Source: Empedobacter sedimenti
GTDB taxonomy: Bacteria > Bacteroidota > Bacteroidia > Flavobacteriales > Weeksellaceae
Length of the DNA: 64,000 nucleotides
NCBI RefSeq assembly: GCF_030005555.1
Contig: NZ_JASCQG010000004.1
Span: 176,815-240,814, forward strand
Direction: 5' to 3'
Position 1 is the first letter of the stretch. Each line of letters starts with the position of its first letter. The translations under genes and the position numbers were made by a program. Below are positions 60,579-64,000 of the stretch, piece by piece. The notes below the pieces were generated by a model. The model ran no database searches, was not told the origin of the DNA, and was given only the letters and a program-made list of their open reading frames with translations.

Positions 60579-62381
60579 ATGCAAAACATTAGAAATATTG
60601 CGATTATCGCACACGTTGACCACGGTAAAACAACATTGGTTGACAAAATTCTTCACAGTGGAAACGTTTTCAGAGAAAACCAAGATTCTGGTGAATTAAT
60701 CATGGATAACAATGATATCGAGCGTGAAAGAGGGATTACGATCTTCTCTAAAAATGCTTCGGTAGAGTACAAAGGTGTAAAAATCAATGTGATCGATACT
60801 CCTGGCCACGCGGATTTCGGTGGAGAGGTTGAGCGCGTATTGAAAATGGCTGATGGTGTAATCTTATTAGTTGATGCTTTTGAGGGACCAATGCCTCAAA
60901 CACGTTTCGTTTTAGGAAAAGCATTAGAGTTAGGTTTAAAACCATTAGTAGTAATTAATAAAGTTGATAAAGAAAACTGTCGTCCTGATGAGGTTTATGA
61001 CAAAGTTTTCGAATTATTCTTCAACTTAGATGCTACAGAAGATCAATTAGATTTCCCTGCATTCTACGGTTCTTCTAAACAAGGATGGTTTAATACAGAG
61101 AATGTACGTACAGAAAATATTTTACCATTAATGGATGGTATTTTAGAGCACGTTCCAGCTCCAGAAGCTCACGAAGGAGATTTACAAATGCAAATTACAT
61201 CTTTAGATTACTCTAAATTCTTAGGACGTATTGCTGTAGGTAAAGTAACTCGTGGAGTTTTAAAAGAAGGTGATTGGGTTGCGTTAGCAAAACCTGATGG
61301 ATCTTTCAAAAAGAATAAAATCAAAGAATTATATACTTTTACAGGTTTAGGAAAAGTAAAAGCGACTGAAGTAAAAGCAGGAGATATTTGTGCTGTTGTT
61401 GGTATTGATGGTTTCCAGATTGGTGATACAATTGCTGATCCAGAAAATCCAGAGGCATTACCAGTTATGCACATTGATGAGCCTACGATGAACATGTCTT
61501 TCGGAATTAACAACTCACCATTCTTTGGTAAAGATGGTAAATTTGTAACATCTCGTCACTTAGTAGATCGTTTAACAGATGAGTTAGAGCGTAACTTAGC
61601 GTTACGTGTAGAGCCTACAGAAGATTCTAATACACAATTAGTTTACGGACGTGGTATTATGCACTTATCTGTATTAATTGAGACAATGCGTCGCGAAGGT
61701 TATGAGTTAACAGTTGGACAACCACAAGTTATCTTCAAAGAAATTGATGGTGTTAAATGTGAACCATACGAAACATTAGTAATTGATGTTCCAGATGATT
61801 ATTCTTCTAAAGCAATTGATTTAGTAACTCAACGTAAAGGAGATTTATTAGTGATGGAAGCGAAAGAAGGTATGCAACACTTAGAATTCGAAATTCCTTC
61901 TCGTGGTTTAATTGGTTTACGTTCGTTAATGTTAACTAATACTGCTGGTGAGGCTGTAATGGCGCACAATTTCTTAGCATACAAACCTTTCAAAGGTGCT
62001 ATTGCTGGGCGTTCTGCAGGAGTTATTATCTCTAAAGATCAAGGAACTTCGACACCATATTCTATTGATAAATTACAAGATCGTGGTAAATTCTTTATCG
62101 CTCCAGGTGAAGAGGTTTACGAAGGTATGATTGTAGGAGAGCACTCTCGTAACAATGATTTAGTTGTAAATGTTGTTGAGGCTAAGAAATTAAATAACAT
62201 TCGTGCAGCTGGTAAAGATGATTCATCTTCTATCGCTCCTAAAATCGAAATGACTTTAGAAGAATGTATGGAGTATATCCAAGGTGATGAGTGTATCGAA
62301 GTTACACCAAACTTTATTCGTTTACGTAAAATTCACTTAAAAGAGAATGATCGTAAGCGTTTTGAAAAATCAATGAGCTAA
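60579..62381 (+). CDS. typA: Ribosome-associated GTPase TypA/BipA
   Basis: A 600-residue translational GTPase linked to 50S assembly and stress or low-temperature growth. G1 AHVDHGKTTLV (residue 11 on), G2 ERGITIFSKN, G3 DTPGHADFGGEVERVLKMAD, quoted at 20, and G4 VVINKVDKENCRPDEV are all present; the C-terminal region has IPSRGLIGLRSLMLTNTAG and GEHSRNNDLVVN, diagnostic of BipA. Monocistronic. Confidence 0.97.
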   Translation: MQNIRNIAIIAHVDHGKTTLVDKILHSGNVFRENQDSGELIMDNNDIERERGITIFSKNASVEYKGVKINVIDTPGHADFGGEVERVLKMADGVILLVDAFEGPMPQTRFVLGKALELGLKPLVVINKVDKENCRPDEVYDKVFELFFNLDATEDQLDFPAFYGSSKQGWFNTENVRTENILPLMDGILEHVPAPEAHEGDLQMQITSLDYSKFLGRIAVGKVTRGVLKEGDWVALAKPDGSFKKNKIKELYTFTGLGKVKATEVKAGDICAVVGIDGFQIGDTIADPENPEALPVMHIDEPTMNMSFGINNSPFFGKDGKFVTSRHLVDRLTDELERNLALRVEPTEDSNTQLVYGRGIMHLSVLIETMRREGYELTVGQPQVIFKEIDGVKCEPYETLVIDVPDDYSSKAIDLVTQRKGDLLVMEAKEGMQHLEFEIPSRGLIGLRSLMLTNTAGEAVMAHNFLAYKPFKGAIAGRSAGVIISKDQGTSTPYSIDKLQDRGKFFIAPGEEVYEGMIVGEHSRNNDLVVNVVEAKKLNNIRAAGKDDSSSIAPKIEMTLEECMEYIQGDECIEVTPNFIRLRKIHLKENDRKRFEKSMS

Positions 62382-62400
62382 TCATTTATTGAAATTATAG

Positions 62401-62432
62401 AAAAAACCAGAAGTTTAACTTCTGGTTTTTTT
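62401..62432 (+). terminator. Terminator after typA
   Basis: Stem aaaccagaagt / acttctggttt (loop tta) and T-run. Confidence 0.92.
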
Positions 62433-62498
62433 ATGGGTAATATTTTGAATAGTAAAATATCACTAGAAATAGTGATGTTTTAATTTAATGTGCTGAAT

Positions 62499-62506
62499 TA
62501 CATTTG
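62499..62506 (+). promoter_or_regulatory. Promoter -7 box of the last two genes
   Basis: TACATTTG fits TAnnTTTG, 29 bases before ATG 62536. A small inverted repeat (atcacta / tagtgat, 62459-62476) lies just upstream and may be an operator. Confidence 0.5.
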
Positions 62507-62535
62507 CTTATTAATCACTCTTTAATTATTTACCT

Positions 62536-63168
62536 ATGAAAAAAGTTTATCTTTTAGCAAGTATGATTACATTGCTACTATCTACAAATTCATTTGCTCA
62601 GGTTGGAATAAGTTCTGCAACTTCATTTACACCAGATACAAATTCTATCTTAGACGCAAGTTCAACTACAAAAGGAGTTTTATTACCAAGAGTAGCTTTA
62701 ACATCAACAACTACACTGGCTCCAATTACTGGGACATCAACAGCTCCCGAATCATTGTTTGTTTATAATACATCAACAGCTGGAACTTCTCCAAATAATG
62801 TAACGCCAGGTTTCTATTTTTGGACAGGTTCACTTTGGAAAAGAGTATTAAATACTGATAATGAGGCTAAACCAATGGTTTTTTATGCACCTAGTATAGC
62901 TTTAGATACAACTACTGGTACACATACTGTAGATTTGTATTTGGAATATAAGAACCAATTTGGAGCACCAAAATATTCATCAAATGTTGATACGCCTTTA
63001 ACTACCTATACGGTTGGTCAATTAGCTTATTTTATTACTTATATAGATGAAACAGTATTTACTTCTCCAAGTTTGTCTATTGATGGTAAATTAACGTACA
63101 CTGTTCCTGCAACACCTACTATTACAGAGAAGACGTTTATTAATGTAGTTTTCAAGGTTAGAAATTAA
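62536..63168 (+). CDS. Secreted protein with the surface-protein N-terminal module
   Basis: A 210-residue product with a signal peptide (LLSTNSFAQ) and the same module as the 6-9 kb cassette (VGISSATSFTPDTNSILDAS, quoted at 20; TTKGVLLPRVAL; FYFWTGSLWKRV). Its C-terminal half (FYAPSIALDTTTGTHTVDLY, quoted at 20) does not match the jelly-roll-like half of that cassette. The following gene starts 10 bases after it. Function unknown; probably surface. Confidence 0.75.
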   Translation: MKKVYLLASMITLLLSTNSFAQVGISSATSFTPDTNSILDASSTTKGVLLPRVALTSTTTLAPITGTSTAPESLFVYNTSTAGTSPNNVTPGFYFWTGSLWKRVLNTDNEAKPMVFYAPSIALDTTTGTHTVDLYLEYKNQFGAPKYSSNVDTPLTTYTVGQLAYFITYIDETVFTSPSLSIDGKLTYTVPATPTITEKTFINVVFKVRN

Positions 63169-63178
63169 TAAATAGGAT

Positions 63179-63928
63179 ATGAAAAAAATCTATTTATTTT
63201 TTGTTTTCGTACTAAGTATTTTCGGTACGAAGGCATTTGCTGCAGATTTTTATTGGACAGGAAAAGGACCAAATAGTAATTACAATTCATTGCAAAACTG
63301 GGCTTTAGGTAGTGTAAGTGGAGGAATGCCCACTGTAGTTCCTGGAGCTAGTGATAATGTCTTTTTTACAGATGGAGCAACAAAGTATAATGTTGATTTT
63401 AGTCAATCAAATATTGTATTTAATAACTTTACATCTAATTCTACTACTAATGATTTTGTATTTAGATTAACGGCTCCTAGCGGATCTGCAAAAACGTTAA
63501 CCATTAATGGAGTAATGAATTTGTCATCTCGCGCTAGTTTTTATAGTAGTTCTTCAGGTGATATTAATTATGTTGGATCTTTAATTCTTAAGAATAGTCC
63601 TATTTTAAATAATAATGAACTTGCTGTTTATTTGGTATTTAATTCAGGGACTAATATTGCTATCGCAAATAATTTTAATGCAATGTCTATTGTTGTAGAT
63701 AATGGGACAACGTTAGACTTGTCTAATAGAACAGTTTATTTAAAGAAATACACGAATCTTGATAGTGAAGCTGGAATGTTGAAACTAATGAATAGTGCTA
63801 GTGGAATTAAGTTAAACTCAACAACAATACATACAGAGACAATATGGTTTTTGGATTTAAATTTATCAAAATCTGATTTTGTAATCTTCCCCTTGTTAGG
63901 AACATTTAAAAGTATAGTTTTTATTTAA
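63179..63928 (+). CDS. Secreted surface-protein N-terminal region, possibly truncated
   Basis: A 249-residue product with a signal peptide (FGTKAFA) followed by DFYWTGKGPNSNYNSLQNWA, quoted at 20, and VVPGASDNVFFTDG. This opening is typical of very large repetitive flavobacterial surface proteins, yet the ORF stops after 249 residues and no sorting domain is seen. The end FVIFPLLGTFKSIVFI is unlike a normal C-terminus. The last 72 bases of the window are AT-rich with stops in all frames. So this may be a decayed or truncated gene, or the mature short protein. Confidence 0.65.
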   Translation: MKKIYLFFVFVLSIFGTKAFAADFYWTGKGPNSNYNSLQNWALGSVSGGMPTVVPGASDNVFFTDGATKYNVDFSQSNIVFNNFTSNSTTNDFVFRLTAPSGSAKTLTINGVMNLSSRASFYSSSSGDINYVGSLILKNSPILNNNELAVYLVFNSGTNIAIANNFNAMSIVVDNGTTLDLSNRTVYLKKYTNLDSEAGMLKLMNSASGIKLNSTTIHTETIWFLDLNLSKSDFVIFPLLGTFKSIVFI

Positions 63929-64000
63929 TATTATTGTATTATTATTTTGATTAATTTGAAATGTAGGAAAATCATTAGGATTTTTGACCTTACCATATTT

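Noticed and set aside
1..64000. Prophage, insertion sequence, CRISPR array or integrase near the tRNA genes
   Set aside because: I found no transposase, integrase, phage structural gene or regularly spaced repeat; the phage-tail-like N-terminal module of the secreted proteins occurs with signal peptides and is not phage evidence.

Overview
The window looks like a chromosomal segment of a low-GC flavobacterium, probably in the Weeksellaceae (Empedobacter/Chryseobacterium-like). The genus is inference. The order-level call rests on several things visible in the sequence: repeated Bacteroidetes-type promoters (TTTG-N19-TAnnTTTG), a type IX secretion component (PorT) with C-terminal sorting domains on secreted proteins, paired DUF3078 proteins, many exported proteins with flavobacterial-style signal peptides, and a menaquinone-type UbiE with no sign of ubiquinone genes. 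I see no prophage, insertion sequence, CRISPR array, rRNA operon or replication origin. Coding density is high and most genes are housekeeping.

Layout. 1-2.4 kb: tail of an unknown gene, then a LemA-TPM-TPM membrane cluster and a small orphan. 2.5-4.6 kb: dGTPase and a GNAT enzyme, separated by short palindromic repeats. 4.6-8.9 kb: a membrane-spanning TPR/AraC regulator diverging from three tandem paralogous secreted proteins. 8.9-18.8 kb: TrmH-type methyltransferase, mutS, M48 lipoprotein protease, acs, O-methyltransferase, NlpC/P60 peptidase, hydrolase, gmk-yicC. 19-28 kb: DUF4026-like protein, hutI, GNAT, two DUF3078 proteins, hemH, ruvB, queG. 28.3-30.5 kb: an SH3-like secreted protein and three tandem small secreted paralogues. 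30.6-36.7 kb: type IX-secreted endonuclease I, an AraC regulator, and hemA-hemC-hemD-hemE. 37-38.6 kb: a lipoprotein superoxide dismutase and a protein that is almost only a sorting domain. 38.7-41.4 kb: the rplM-rpsI-rpsB-tsf operon. 41.5-48.1 kb: FAH-family enzyme, acyl-CoA dehydrogenase, porT-ubiE, a FabH-like synthase, aroC. 48.3-51 kb: a LytS/LytR-type two-component system and a TraB-like protein. 51-57.7 kb: rpsF-rpsR-rplI, aminopeptidase P, pncB, FKBP-like lipoprotein, S4 protein, aroK. 58.0-58.6 kb: four identical tRNA-Lys(TTT) genes. 58.7-63.9 kb: DUF2306 protein, YARHG lipoprotein, typA and two surface-type proteins.

How parts work together. The hem genes form most of the C5 route from glutamyl-tRNA to uroporphyrinogen III decarboxylation, and ferrochelatase is encoded 7 kb away. 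The envelope theme is strong: PorT would serve export of the endonuclease and other sorting-domain proteins, and several lipoproteins (M48 protease, FKBP-like, SOD, YARHG) act beyond the inner membrane.

The points most worth following are: (a) the TPR/AraC membrane regulator with its three-gene secreted cassette and two inverted repeats in the shared promoter region; (b) a promoter-plus-terminator unit with no ORF at 52.53-52.64 kb, a candidate small RNA or attenuator; (c) the tandem secreted paralogues at 28.9-30.5 kb; (d) a DUF2306 gene with an in-frame TAG at codon 4; (e) the recently duplicated tRNA-Lys array; (f) a dispersed GTCATTC-type short palindromic repeat.
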